Part shown: in pieces, positions 45,415 through 64,000 of the stretch
Position numbering within the stretch: position 1 is the stretch's first letter
Layout of the letters: every line of letters starts with the position of its first letter
NCBI GenBank assembly: GCA_026936325.1
Contig: JAPTHN010000013.1
Location: 16,642,632 to 16,706,631 of the forward strand
Source of the DNA: Platynereis dumerilii
Taxonomy: Eukaryota; Annelida; Polychaeta; Phyllodocida; Nereididae
DNA: 64,000 nucleotides
Direction: 5' to 3'
Notes under the pieces: generated by a model
Seen by the model: only the letters and a program-made list of their open reading frames with translations
Database searches by the model: none
Told to the model about the DNA's origin: nothing
Made by a program: the position numbers and the translations under genes

Positions 45415-46105
45415 AGTTATGTGGAGTACAATAGGTGGAGCAGCTGTATAATGTGGCATTCAACTTTAATGAGTGTGTTTGTTGAATGAATTGATTGTTT
45501 GGGTCAGCTGGTGATTACGTTTTTAAGACAACACTTCACTTGAAAAGACTGGTGTTGGTTAGAATCATAAAGATTTGGGGAATTATAAAGTGTCAAAAAC
45601 TAGATAATTATTAAATGTTGGTCACATGATTTCATTTAATTTGAAAACAATCTAGATAATATTTCATCAGCTGGGCTTGCCCAAAGATCATCATGAGACA
45701 AGGATAGACCACAGAAGTGCAAACAAAATTGGTACATCTTTGTCAAAGGACTTAAATACTAAAGAATTTTACCTATAAAATGCATTTTAAAAGTGTAGTC
45801 TCTGGTACTACAACAGTAGTTACTCAGTAAAAGCATGCACTGCAAGATGCATGGAGAGCTATTGCAGCCAATTTATAATATCTAATAATTCGTCCGAATG
45901 ACATCAAGCTGGTTACTATTTAAAAACACAATATAAATTTGGCTAAATAGAGCACAATACATAATATCGTAGAATACTGTAGAAACATAAATCTCCAAAG
46001 CATTTGCATGTCTTTTGTTTTCATTTATTTCAATGATTAGACACAAGGACAGATTGAATCGTCAGTGCTGTAGCAAATCTTCAGCTGTCCATCACTAACC
46101 CCAAT
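45415..46105. other. 3' flank of GH9 copy C
   Basis: Non-coding. 45850-45915 (GAGAGCTATTGCAGCC, CGTCCGAATGACATCAAGCT) resembles part of the SINE body near 15.1-15.3 kb. Confidence 0.35.
46024..46029 (-). promoter_or_regulatory. poly(A) signal of GH9 copy C
   Basis: AATAAA on the - strand, 77 bp past the stop of copy C. Confidence 0.6.
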
Positions 46106-53679
<7,574 letters not shown>

Positions 53680-54742
53680 GGTTGATATCTGAAAACATGA
53701 ATCATGCACTTTATTAATGATTTTAACACTTAAGGGACACTTAGAGCTCATACCCTTGTCCAGGGGGGGCGGGGGTGTAGGGGGCCAAGGTGTGTCCTTT
53801 GATCTTCAAGGAAAAAACATAATTACGTCCTATCTTACTAATCTTAGACACAAATCAGTAAGTATATTTAAATATTGAAATTTATTATTGACTCTCTATT
53901 CAAATTTCATGATGAGAATATGATTTGCCCTTTTTTGTCTCACCGCCCCTGCGGCGCGCTTTTCCTTCCAGGACCCTTGGTGACACACACACTCTCATAC
54001 GTGAACTCTATTATATGCTGCTCTCAATATTCAGCAATCAAGGCCAAATATCATTGTCAGTTCCAGTTATTTCTATATATCATAAAAATATGGATACGCT
54101 GTCAAAAATAATGAAAATGAAAAGATGTGTGTTACCGAAATTTAGTGACAAAGGACAGGGTCAACACATCAGATGTGAAAACAAGCCCATGGTTAGTGTT
54201 CAAAATGGGGCTAAAATTAGAGGTAGGTTACTGCAATTTCAAGAAGTATGAGTTTCTGTTATAGGACAGTGAAACGTAGCAAATTCACATCATGTGATTG
54301 GTGGAGACACTGGTTTCCACAGCAAAAATCTCATTTGAATAACATGAAACGTATATCAAGGCCAGTTGATGTGTCTGTTGGTAATTTTAAATATCTGTTC
54401 TCACCTGCTAATCTTATAAATTTATTAAAAGCAGCTGATCACTGAAGCAAAATGTTACGTTTTTCATACTTTCATACGTTCAACTAAGAGATTTGGGAGA
54501 CGTTTCATTGCTTACCAGCCAATTATTCAAGCTGAATATAATACGTGGATACTGAGAAAAACAGCCAGAGAAACTCATACTTCTTGAAATTGCATTAATG
54601 GCTAGGGTTTGGATTGACCCTGTGTGAGAGATCCCCCTACGTGTCATTTTTCTTTGACATTGCATTCATTATAGCTTAAGTAATTGTTGAAACAGCCACA
54701 ACTAACATCAATAATGAACCTCCACCATCCTTTGCTCCCTTA

Positions 54743-55111
54743 CAGTCTGTCACTTTGACATAGATAAAATGAGAACCAGTTCACTGTGAAAAATGCACTT
54801 TGTGACTCACAATAGCTGATGAAATGTCATCTCAGTGTCTTCTAAACTTTCAACATGGGAAACATAGAGGCTATTTGATTAGTCACGATCAAGAGAAGGC
54901 CATTTGACTTGTCATTATTGACTTTAGAGTGAAAATCAGATGCATAATCCTTTCGTTTGGCTGTCACCAACAAGCAAGATTAGTCTCCTTAAATCAAATT
55001 AACATTGAAAGTATTGGGTATGATCATGACAAATCATCACATGATGACACACGAAGTGCCATTTTCACAGTGCAACAGTCCACTCTTTTTCTGTGTCAAA
55101 GTGACTGACTG
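54743..55111. mobile_element. Tc1/mariner-like MITE (second copy)
   Basis: CAGTCTGTCACTTTGACATA faces its complement TGTGTCAAAGTGACTGACTG, with TA on both sides. It shares TTGAAAGTATTGGGT and CGTTTGGCTGTCACCAAC-type blocks with 51318-51683 in opposite orientation. Intron 1 of GH9 copy C. Confidence 0.85.
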
Positions 55112-55150
55112 TAAACCATGTGAACAGTGTAGTATTCCTACAAGTAGGGA

Positions 55151-55413
55151 AATTCCGTAAAGTCCGAGTTGCAGATTTGACATTTTGGCAGCTTGTGTAG
55201 CCCTACCATTACACCTCAGCTATTTTATTGCTAAACCGGGATGAGGCCAGGTAATAGGGGTGTCAGACAAGCCATCAACCAAAGCTCCAAGTGCAACAGG
55301 AGCTGAGCTACGTCAAAATTTCCAAAATTTCATCGTGTCGGATGTACATCGTGTGAGTACATCCAACACGGTGACATTTTGTCACGTGTCAAATCTGTGA
55401 ATCAGACGGAATT
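55151..55413. mobile_element. possible MITE with AATTCCGT ends
   Basis: AATTCCGTAAAGTCCGAG...CAGATTTGACA faces TGTCAAATCTGTGAATCAGA...CGGAATT. Weakly matched arms of about 35 bp. The centre has ATCCAACACGGTGACA and its partial complement. Intron 1 of GH9 copy C. Confidence 0.5.
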
Positions 55414-55448
55414 GCTCTGTAGCTAAAATGTGAAAATGGACCACTCAC

Positions 55449-55499
55449 CTGAATCGAGATCCAGCGTCTGCCGTCTCAGTGGAACAACGGCCCTTTATA
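55449..55499 (-). promoter_or_regulatory. TATA promoter and non-coding exon 1, GH9 copy C
   Basis: TATAAAG at 55499-55493 (- strand). Exon 1 ends ATCTCGATTCAG|GTGAGTGG at 55449. Nearly identical to the block of copy B at 23555-23605. Confidence 0.75.
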
Positions 55500-56029
55500 T
55501 GTGATGAAGGAAACATTCTTTCTCACTTTTTAACCTTTCAATTATAGTTGTTTTGATAATCTTGACAATTGTGAGAAATTACCATATGTTGAAATATAAT
55601 TCAGACGTGTCAACACACAATTGATTTGTGTGATTACTAACAAAGGTCAAGCTTGACTTGCGAATGAAATTTTTAAAAATGATTGACACATTTTGACACT
55701 AATCGGTGTCAATCAAACAATGTTGTTTGGTGACTGTTGTGTCTTTCTCAAAATTTTCATTTTTTTTAAATTGTTCTAGTTATGTTTCTTTCCCAGGGAA
55801 GTGTTAATATAGAGGTAGAGACAGTCGTGATATCGCTCAAATTCAAATCCATGAAAAAAACTGAAACTGAATATTCCGACGTGAGTATGTATAACATATC
55901 ATAATTAACACCATACTGCAATATATGACCATTATTCATAATGGGAAAAATTAAGTAGTACGATCTAGGAATTTTCTTTCATGCAAACTACTCATTAATT
56001 AACATACGTATTTTCAAAATTTTACAGGA
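55500..56029. other. upstream flank of GH9 copy C
   Basis: AT-rich; similarity to the flank of copy B (CATTCTTTCTCACTTTTTAA) extends about 100 bp upstream, then fades. Nothing else recognised. Confidence 0.45.
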
Positions 56030-57475
56030 AATGATTTGTTCAAATCACTCAATTTCTATTGTCATGCTCCGTGGATCTCGGCATATCTTCAAAATTCGGT
56101 AAGTAGTAATTTGCTCAAATCATTGATTTCATTTTTATTTGCAGTGTTAGGTTTTAGCAAATCATTCATTTTTAGTATTAGGGTGTGTCAATTTTTAATT
56201 TTTATGCAGTTTCAAAAAGCACTAGGGTCTAAAAATATGCACTTTCACCTGGAGAATCCAAATCGGTTCTCGAAATACCGATACGACAATTCTTGTAAAC
56301 CTACTTCAATTTTGGTCAAAAGTTTCAGTATTGTTATCGTTTTCGACCATTTCGCGGTTCTCTATAACTTTGTCAATATGTATCATACAGCATTTTAATT
56401 ACCATGGTTGCATACCAACATAAATGGTCTAGGACAATATTTTGATTCCCAATGGCCCTTCAGCCTGCACTTCCTCGAATGAAAATGACGCAGATTGTCT
56501 AATCCTATTTAAAAATGACTTTGGAATTTTTTTCAATGACAATTGCAATGATTCACATTCTCCAAGTTCCAGAATGACCAAATACAAACATTTTTTTGAT
56601 TTTTACTATGGGAGTGCCTGGCTTGTGTGTGATGAAGTTTTAATATTAGTGTTAGTTGAAAACTCGTAAAATGTGAGATGGGGTCTGTTGCATTTCATAA
56701 CATATCTTCGAAAGAATTTATTGCAGGGCAACATGAGTGGTACCATATGAAAGACAATACTCTTAGCATTCTCATGGTACCAATGATGTTGTCCTATATG
56801 TAATTCTTATGATGTTAAAATATGAAGTATAATAGCCCCTCCATGATTTGTTTCAATAATTCAGACAACATGTTGCATTAAAACTTCCAAGCTCATAAAG
56901 CAGGATTTTCCATGACCAAGAATTAAAAAAATATTTTATTTCCTCATTCTGGAACTTGGAGAATGTGAATCAAGCAATCATCAGTGCAAAAAATTCAAAA
57001 GCCTTTTTTCAATAGGATTTGACAGTCAACAACATTTTCGTTTCTGAAAAGTGCGGGCCAAAGAGACTTAGGGAGTCAAGATATTGTCATAGACCATTGA
57101 TGTTGGTATTCAAAATGTAGGTCTTTTTGAGGGCTTTCCAACCATGGCAATTAGAATGCTGTATGACAAATATTGACAAAGTTACAGAGAACCGCGGATT
57201 GGCGAAGATGGTCGAAAATGAAAAAAATAATGAAACTTTGAACCAAAATTGAAGTAGGTAAGAATTGTCGTATTGCCATTCCGAAAACAGATTTGGATTC
57301 CCCAAATCAAAACGCATATTTTAGGCACTAGTGCTTTTTGAATTTGCATAAAAATTGAAAATTGACACACTCTATTATAGTATTGGTATTGCCAGTTCGC
57401 ATAACAACACTATACTGACAGGGATTTTCAGGAATTCTGTTTTTTTCCCCTACAAGCCAGCGATTTGAACATAAT
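56030..57475. mobile_element. 1.45-kb foldback element
   Basis: Two diverged inverted arms of roughly 550-600 bp. Paired landmarks: GCACTAGGGTCTAAAAATAT with ATTTTAGGCACTAGTGC; CCTACTTCAATTTTGGTCAA with GAACCAAAATTGAAGTAGG; ATTCACATTCTCCAAGTTCC with GGAACTTGGAGAATGTGAAT. No coding frame above background. Class not assigned. Confidence 0.75.
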
Positions 57476-57549
57476 TATCACTCAGTCAAAAATGCGTAAT
57501 CACATAAACAGTTCAACAAAAATAAGTCCCCCTTTACTAAAACGTGAAT

Positions 57550-58529
57550 GGGTCATTCTCAAATTTCGGGACAATTTGCATCACTCTAGCTCCCTGACAT
57601 TAATATGAATGCGATAAATATCTGAAGTGTCACTCTGCATCTGTTATTCATATTTCTACTTAGAACCACTGCATTTTGAGCAAAAAGTCATTTATTAGTC
57701 TTTTTTTAATGCACTATGTCCAGAAATCCGTGCAAAATCAATGGTTTTCCCCTGTCACTGGACCTGACATGACAAAATCAAGTGTTCATTTTCCTCCTAA
57801 TATACCATTATTTTCAAAGTTTCTTTGCACGATTCTTGGGAATATAGACTTGAATTTATATTTAGTTCATATTCAATTTTGTGTGTGTATAATTTCATTG
57901 ATTAAATTGATACAATAGTCGTGTCACTAATTTATGTCAATTTTTTTGTCCCCTCCGTTACTTGCCATAGCTCTGTTCGTTATTGTTTTTTATGAGCTAT
58001 GTTCACTGAATATCATCAGACGCATGTGCGCCATAGTACCGCTGCCTTGCAGACTTCATAAAACATGTATTCAATAAATGATGACATAATGTTCATAAAA
58101 AATGTTTTTGGTCCCACTAAAATGTCCCCTCCGTTTCCTTCATTTCCAAGCTTACCAATGATAATTTTACAGAGCGATTTCATGTATATGTTGCTGAGGG
58201 TGGCAGGGTTTAATATTCTGCAATTATTTTGTCTAATCTCCAAAATAAAAAGCAGTAATGAGCGAAAAGCAAAAAATTGTTCCCCTCCGTTACCGTCCAC
58301 TCCGTTACCAGATCATGAGCAAGAAATCGACATTTGGACCAAAAAAGCTACTGATACGAGATGAAGTACTTCTGAAAATAATAGTTACATCAATCTTTTA
58401 TCATTTTTCCCTTTGTTGCTGTTCCTACAGTTGGTTTTTTACATCAAAATTCCCCTCCGTTACCACATTGTCCCCTCCGTTACAGGACAATTTTCCTATA
58501 CCCGTTGTCCCGAAATTTGAGAATGGCCC
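57550..58529. mobile_element. GGGTCATTC element with word CCCCTCCGTTAC
   Basis: Ends GGGTCATTCTCAAATTTCGG and complement CGAAATTTGAGAATGGCCC, flanked by GAAT (57546-57549, 58530-58533). Joining the flanks restores the GTGAATATCTCA seen in the uninterrupted family copy at 45 kb. CCCCTCCGTTAC or close variants occur at about 57951, 58129, 58283, 58452 and 58472. Confidence 0.88.
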
Positions 58530-59319
58530 GAATATCTCAAGGACCTCTTCTCCGATTTCTGTGTTCGATATAGCCCAATAAGGTGCTGCAGAGGCGTAAA
58601 ACACAAATACACTCCGATTTCTGTGAAAGTTGGCCAGTTTGTAGGCTTGCATATTGACAGTTTGCCTGTCTATTTGTAGCTTTATTGTTTGAGCCAGCAG
58701 ATCCCAAGTGCACATGCACCCCTATTTTAAAAAATAGGAAGTTTTGGCTTTTCCAAAAAAAAAATTACCAAAGGGTGTTTAAACTTAAATTATTTGTTAT
58801 TGCATCCAAGGAACCTAAACTGTAAAACTGTTACAAAAGAAGTCCTTAGTTATCCTCTAAATACGATTGAGAAACAAATTTTCTACAGAGACATGATGAA
58901 GTTTATCCAGCTGGTGGCTCCCTTGTATGGTGAACTTATTAATGCTAAGATCTCACGGCACGTTACGGAGTACTTTAGGCGTCGGCGGGATGGTATTTCT
59001 TGGAAATTTGGATGAATTTGGGTGATCCCGCCAACGATTTTTCACATCCCGCAGAGGTACTTTTTGTTTCCCTCAGGGTTCCTAGAAATGGGAAGAACTG
59101 CGCCGTGGATGTCAAAAAAGTTTCAACACGTTGAAATTTTTTTCCAAGTCGCCGGGATAGAGCCCAAATTTTTATAGATTTTTGGATGTCCGGCGGGGTT
59201 TTTTTCAGAGAGAACGACTCAAAAACATCTCCAGCGGGATATTGGGACATCCCCTGCCCCTGTGGGGATCTCTCCTGCCCCTGCGGGATATTTTTACTTT
59301 CCCTGCGGGACATTTGCAG

Positions 59320-59650
59320 CCTCGCCAGCAGTTTTTGACATCCCGCCGACGGTTTTTGACATCCCGCTGACGGTTTTTGACATCTCGCCGACGATTTTTG
59401 ACATCTCGCCGACGATTTTTGACATCCCACAGGCATTTAGATTTTGCCCCACAGGCATTTAGATCTTGCCCCACAGGCATTTAGATCTTGCCCCACAGGC
59501 ATTTAGATCTTACCCCACAGGCATTTAGATCTTGCCCCACAGGCATTTAGATCTTTCCCACAGGGATATGATCTTGTCTCCGCCGATTTACGATCTTATC
59601 CCGCCGATTTACGATCTTATTCCACCGATTTAACATCTTATTCCAACGTG
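59320..59650. repeat. short tandem repeats, GACATCCCGCCGACG and ATTTAGATCTTGCCCC
   Basis: Five or six units of TTTTTGACATCCCGCCGACG, then about seven of CCCCACAGGCATTTAGATCT, then CGATCTTATCCCGCCGATTT units. Open frames here are artefacts. Confidence 0.9.
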
Positions 59651-60136
59651 ATATGCTTTTAATTAATTATATAATTGTTGCATAAACATTGTGTGTCGCC
59701 GGGTTGGCCTTTTTTTTCCTAGAATTCATCTCAAGCTATCCCTCAGGGATAAAAAGTTCTCCGTTTCTCGCCATGAGGCAGGGGCATAATATCCATTAGA
59801 AAAGCCTGGGATTTTTGAAAACAGGGGTAGGCTCACTTGAAGGCTGCTGGCTCAGCCAGGAATAATGCCACTGAGCTATAGATACATACACATAAGAGCA
59901 ATATGCGAGGCTATATATATATTCAGCCAACTGAGCAATGGAATCTTTGAGATATTCAACTTTATCCAAATGGGGACTTATTTTTGTTGAACTGTTTATT
60001 TCCACTTTGGTAGGAGACCATAAAGCCTTCACTAAGGAACGCACAGTGTCACCTTGATTGTAGAGGTTGTGAAGTTATTTGTAAAATTATTAATGATTAT
60101 TTCAAACACCAGGAGATCAAGTATATTATAATATAG

Positions 60137-60520
60137 TGGGTTGGGTACAACAGGTTGCTCCTAAGCACTTGGCTTGGGGGCCAGCAGCCCTTTAGCTCAC
60201 CTGGTTTGATAGCAGACCTTTAATGGGACAGTATTATATGGTGCATCGGCCTAAGGCTGACTCAAGAGGTAGCCGTTTCGAATCTCGCTCATGGTGGCAG
60301 GTGGCATTGAGGTGAGATTGTTGACTGGAGTGTGTCAAAATCTCAGGGAAGTTTGGGGATATAGTATAGTGGGTTGGGTATAATAGCTTGCTCCTGATCA
60401 CTTGACTTTGGGGCTGGCCCTTTAGCTCAAAAGTTTTGATAGCGGACCTTTAAGGGGACAGTAAAGTACGTAGCTCCTAAGCACTTGGCTGGCTCTTTAG
60501 CTCCATTGGTTAGATAGCGA
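60137..60520. repeat. tRNA-like tandem repeat, unit about 232 bp
   Basis: GTGGGTTGGGTA starts units at about 60138 and 60370; a third partial starts near 60471. Each has CCCTTTAGCTCACCTGG (A-box-like) and GATAGCGGACCTTTAAGGGG. The first unit also has GTTTCGAATCTCG, a diverged B box, so a SINE origin is likely. Confidence 0.55.
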
Positions 60521-60725
60521 ACCAACCTCACATATCAACTAACCTTATGTATCAAATAATCTGCCTTTCCCATGATATCACATAACAGAAATATATTATT
60601 GACAGTGGAATGTACATGTAAATACCTACCCTCTGATTAATATCTCAAAATGTGAAACTGCAAGCTGTCGATAAGAAGACACATTACAGAAGTGAGTTGC
60701 AAGCAGGTCACTTTCGTAATTACTA

Positions 60726-61218
60726 GGGGAGACCGGGGCACATTGGGATGCTTTTTATATATACTTATTTTACTCAATGATGAAAGCGCTGGCCAAATAA
60801 AGTGCGTCCCAATGTGCCCTGTGCTGAGTACATGTCCCAATTAGCCCAGACCTGACTTTTACACAAAAATGCTAATTCCCCAGGAACCAAGGAGTGTGTT
60901 TATCAGGATAGCAATTAATAACTGTTCGTTATGATTTATTGAATTCATATAAGCATTTAGAAAGCCCCATTGTTCATGGTTTTTTCTAGAGAATGGTTCG
61001 AATGGAACACCTGTGAATTTAGTTGAGTAGAAGGAAAACAAACTTTTTCTCACCATACTTCTGCATGTGGTCGTAATTTGCTATTAAAAGGATAGAAACA
61101 TTGGGATGTCAGTTACAAGATATGATAGCACCACCATATCATATACCTTGCCAGGATCCAAGAAAACCCCACCGTCCGATAGTGCCCTAGCTGTGTCCCA
61201 ATGTGAACCGGTCTCCCC
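60726..61218. mobile_element. GGGGAGACC 'word' element, CATTGGGA type
   Basis: Ends GGGGAGACCGGGGCACATTG and complement CAATGTGAACCGGTCTCCCC, flanked by TA. TCCCAATGTGCCC/CATTGGGATG recur inside (about 60808, 61104, 61197). Same end as 15940-16711 but a different word. Confidence 0.88.
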
Positions 61219-61251
61219 TATCATACTATATAATTATAAACATAGGACTGA

Positions 61252-61758
61252 GCGTGGTATCTTGACCTTAGATATGAGTCAGATATAGAGGAAGTTTTTC
61301 GTGCAAGAGAGGCAGTACACTTCTTCATTTCAACGGATCGTCAAGCAATCCTGGCCAAATCAAAAAGATCACCCGACAACTCAACAACTCGGCCCTATAG
61401 TCCACTGACCCTGGACTTCCCTGAATTAATAGGGTTTTTACCAGACTCTTACTCTCAAACTGCCCACGAATCATACAAATCAATGAACCATCACTTCAAC
61501 CTAACTCTCATCGCACTTCAAAGCCCAGATACTGCTCTCTCTCTCAATTCTCTTTTCAGAAAAAACACGAAGAACACAAAACAATATCGAAGGAGTCCGG
61601 ACATCCACACAAGGATCAAGATCGACACCGGACCAACCCAGACCCTAGCTGGCGAGTGGCGACCCGTTGGACCTCTCCCCGAGCCCATTACCCCACCCAA
61701 AGAAATGAACTCACCCAGGTGGTCCAAAAATCAAATACTTCAGATAATAAGAGAATAA
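61252..61758 (+). CDS. unidentified 169-codon open frame
   Basis: The + frame is open from a TGA at 61249-61251 to TAA at 61756, with no ATG until 61483. It reads YLDLRYESDIEEVFRAREAV, then FFISTDRQAILAKSKRSP, and later PTQTLAGEWRPVGPLPEPIT near the end. Base composition is C-rich, unlike its AT-rich surroundings, and residues are mixed, not repetitive, which favours a real or recently coding exon. I do not recognise the family; it could be the tail of a transposon-encoded protein or a terminal host exon. No clear 3' splice site is seen, and it starts 34 bp after a MITE. Confidence 0.35.
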   Translation, partial: AWYLDLRYESDIEEVFRAREAVHFFISTDRQAILAKSKRSPDNSTTRPYSPLTLDFPELIGFLPDSYSQTAHESYKSMNHHFNLTLIALQSPDTALSLNSLFRKNTKNTKQYRRSPDIHTRIKIDTGPTQTLAGEWRPVGPLPEPITPPKEMNSPRWSKNQILQIIRE

Positions 61759-62700
61759 GGCCCACCTGGATCCCCTAAAGATGCATTTTCAAAGCCATGG
61801 GGGCTTCGTGCCCAAATTGGCCTTGGGCCCAAAATGACACTATCATCATCGGCCTATGGTTAACAATATGAATTGTCAATTTGTTTTGGGGTAACTTGTG
61901 ACCTCACTTTTTAGTGGTAGGACTTTTCCAATAATATAACATGCATGACAAGTCCAGGATATGGTCTCACTTACTACATGTGAGTCATTCAGAACAAAGT
62001 AGCAAGTATAAGGATATATGACCTCATATGGTGCATTTTACCATTTTTAGGACTGCCAGCAGCAGGCCTTATGTGACGAGCCAAGTCATATATTGTTGTG
62101 ACACTGTGCACCACCTGTTAAAATTATGCATTGTATGAATCTGATTTTTTACAGCTGCTTGCAGCATAGATAGATACATAGATAGATACATAGATACATA
62201 GATAGATACATAGATAAATCTTTCGAACATAGATAGCTGACTAGATAGGCCAAGACCTATATTATGGCAGGCTGGCAGTAATACATATGCACTCTGTGAG
62301 TGTTCGTTCTTGTTAGTACATGTCTGTAAGCACTCCTGATGCCATGGCCGTATTGCTACAATCTTTATTCTGGAAAAGTACTAGTAGGCTACTGGAAAAA
62401 TACTAATGCGTTAGTAAGCTTGAACTTGCGTCTGCATGAGTGCGGATGAACTCAGAGATTATCTCTACAAAAGCAGTTTTTTGAAAGGAGAAGTTTACCA
62501 TTTTTTCAAAAGAAAAGGCTGATAAACTGTACCATTACGACAATTTTCCCTTTCGATTCAATAATCACCATTCTAATCTAAAACGTTTTAATCTTAACAA
62601 TGTCACCAAAAAAAAACCAGTTCAGATAAAGTGATAAGTGAGACTCAAGAAATTCCATAAGATATTGTCAAACAAACTGCGGGAGCGTGACATATGTATC
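61759..62700. other. no gene recognised; GATA tract
   Basis: 62166-62222 is a GATA/CATA microsatellite. The rest is non-coding. Confidence 0.45.
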
Positions 62701-62928
62701 CACATAGGCGTATGGGGGGGGCAGGGGGGGCCTCGCCCCCCAAATGTTTGGGAAACAGTAAGATTCGGGCGAAAAGGCTAAAGTATTTGGGCAGATTATT
62801 AAATAAACACTACTGAAAATTAATGATTTCTAGGCAATTTAATTTGAAATGGTATTAAATCTGGATCTTGAAGTTCGGGCAAATGTCGCTCGCCCCTCCA
62901 AAAATCGCTCACGCCGTACGCCTATGTG
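62701..62928. mobile_element. short TIR element, CACATAGGCGTA ends
   Basis: CACATAGGCGTA faces its perfect complement TACGCCTATGTG; TATC flanks both sides. G-rich left and CCCC-rich right subterminal tracts. Relative at 33272-33460. Confidence 0.7.
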
Positions 62929-63221
62929 TATCCAAACTCATTAGCTGTATATTAAGGTCACGACATTTCGTAAATAGAACACTAGTATAAATTCTTTTTC
63001 TTTATGTTTTCTCATTTTATTTCATTTGTATGCTCCAGATCCAGTAACAGTAACACAAGATATCAGTAATAATTTAGTAGATTGTAACTTTTTGCATATT
63101 TACTAATGATGACATGATGATAACGCCAGGCTGTTTGTAATGGTGTAGAAGAAGATTGCATTTATAATCAAACTTGCAAAACACTCGACTCGAGTAGCAT
63201 TCAAATTCAGAGATTTTGTAA

Positions 63222-63652
63222 GTGAAGACCCCATGGGCATTTTTCGGAAAGGTTGCATTAACTCGGTACACGGATAATGAGGATTTGTTTCCGAACACGC
63301 CGGACTCGACCCTAGTGTTTCCAGAGGTGCCAACGTCAATTCTCGAATGTATAGTTTCTGGCTACTCCCTCATATATGTGGGAAGTACTGGTCACTACAG
63401 TACTGCGGTCTCAAGTTTAATACCACACGACAAACTGGTTCCTGCTCAAGTGAAGCTCTAACTGTTCTGGTTCCGGGCTATCCTTGCATGTTCAGAAATA
63501 GACACATGTCAACCGAGGTTACCATAGAACTTTACACGTGTAAATCTTTCCGAAAAAGACGGAAAAAGCCCAAAGAGCACAGATGTGTCAAGTTCCAGTT
63601 TTGCCACATGATGGCGCAGAAACCTGAAGATAGCAACAGAGACCTCTACTGA
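63222..63652 (+). CDS. possible terminal exon, Cys-rich secreted protein
   Basis: A + frame open from about 63287 to a TGA at 63650-63652 reads MYSFWLLPHICGKYWSLQYC from 63347, then SEALTVLVPGYPCMFRNRH, a Lys/Arg cluster (KSFRKRRKKPKEHR) and CVKFQFCHMM. Its regularly spaced Cys and a TTTCCAG acceptor-like site near 63319 suggest a last coding exon. A second frame (GTG at 63222 to 63461) overlaps it, so one of the two may be chance, or the exon is frameshifted. Family not recognised. Confidence 0.3.
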
Positions 63653-63892
63653 GTAATTTGGAACTCAGAACTCTAAGCACCAGGAGATCCAGCAGGAAAC
63701 AAAGTCATCCAGGTGGAAAGAGTCTTAACAAGTTGGTTTTTCGAAACTGAAAAAAATAACTGAAGTTTCAGCCAAAAAGAAATATTTCACATTAATCATT
63801 TCGTTTCCTACAGGTATACAAATATTTTTAAAAAGCACAAAGACTTAAATGTTAAATTGTTTAATATAATTATAGAAAAACATCACTTGAGG

Positions 63893-64000
63893 TTAGGGAC
63901 CGTTCAGAATTTATGACAGGGGGGGTGGGGTGGGAGTTTACTTTTCACACGTGTTTCAAGGGTGGGGTATTAATTTTTGACAACACAACCAAGGGGGGGT
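63893..64000. mobile_element. TIR element, GGGACC-TTCAGAATTT family (cut by window)
   Basis: TTAGGGACCGTTCAGAATTT followed by CACACGTGTTTCAAGGGTGG, in the same order as 9064-9483. The right part lies outside the window. Confidence 0.8.

Larger units (their letters stand above)
57506..59997. mobile_element. TIR element, family ACAGTTCAAC (copy 3, nested)
   Basis: Ends AAACAGTTCAACAAAAATAA and exact complement. It contains a complete GGGTCATTC element (57550-58529) and a block of short repeats (59320-59650). The core matches copies 1 and 2. Confidence 0.8.

Overview
The window looks like nuclear DNA of a marine invertebrate, most likely a deuterostome such as an echinoderm. This rests on intron-rich animal-type GH9 cellulase genes, AATAAA poly(A) signals, a secreted F-type-lectin-like gene, tRNA-derived SINEs and very dense non-autonomous DNA transposons. 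The species call is inference. I see no bacterial genes, no CRISPR array and no retroviral or LTR element.

Layout. 1-1.4 kb: the last two coding exons of a GH9 endoglucanase (copy A, + strand). 1.7-4.6 kb: a tandem triplication of about 885 bp and a short TIR element. 5.7-10.2 kb: a three-exon gene (+) for a 154-residue secreted galactose-binding-fold protein, its introns full of MITEs. 11.4-16.4 kb: hAT and MITE copies, SINEs and a GATA tract. 16.4-23.6 kb: a GH9 gene (copy B, - strand) with all its coding exons and its TATA promoter. 23.6-46 kb: a gene-poor stretch of nested DNA transposons and minisatellites (20-bp array at 31.2-32.2 kb, 23-bp array at 34.1-35.2 kb). 46.1-55.5 kb: a second complete GH9 gene (copy C, - strand). 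55.5-64 kb: foldback and nested TIR elements, one unidentified 169-codon open frame, a possible Cys-rich terminal exon, and a TIR element cut by the window edge.

Function. Copies A-C form a local GH9 family with the same intron phases. B and C have a non-coding first exon behind a TATA box, a signal peptide and an intact catalytic domain, as expected of secreted digestive cellulases. The lectin-like gene is a neighbour with no demonstrated link.

Most unusual: (1) a TA-flanked MITE sits exactly at the stop codon of copy B, displacing it and opening a 93-residue repetitive tail; (2) introns just after exon 2 of B and exon 8 of C hold tandem arrays of the preceding exon's 3' edge together with its 5' splice site; (3) many transposons with different ends share one design, in which a 10-20 bp 'word' next to the TIR is repeated inside the element; (4) nesting is deep enough, with clean target duplications, to give insertion order. 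All coordinates come from reading by eye; no search or alignment was run.
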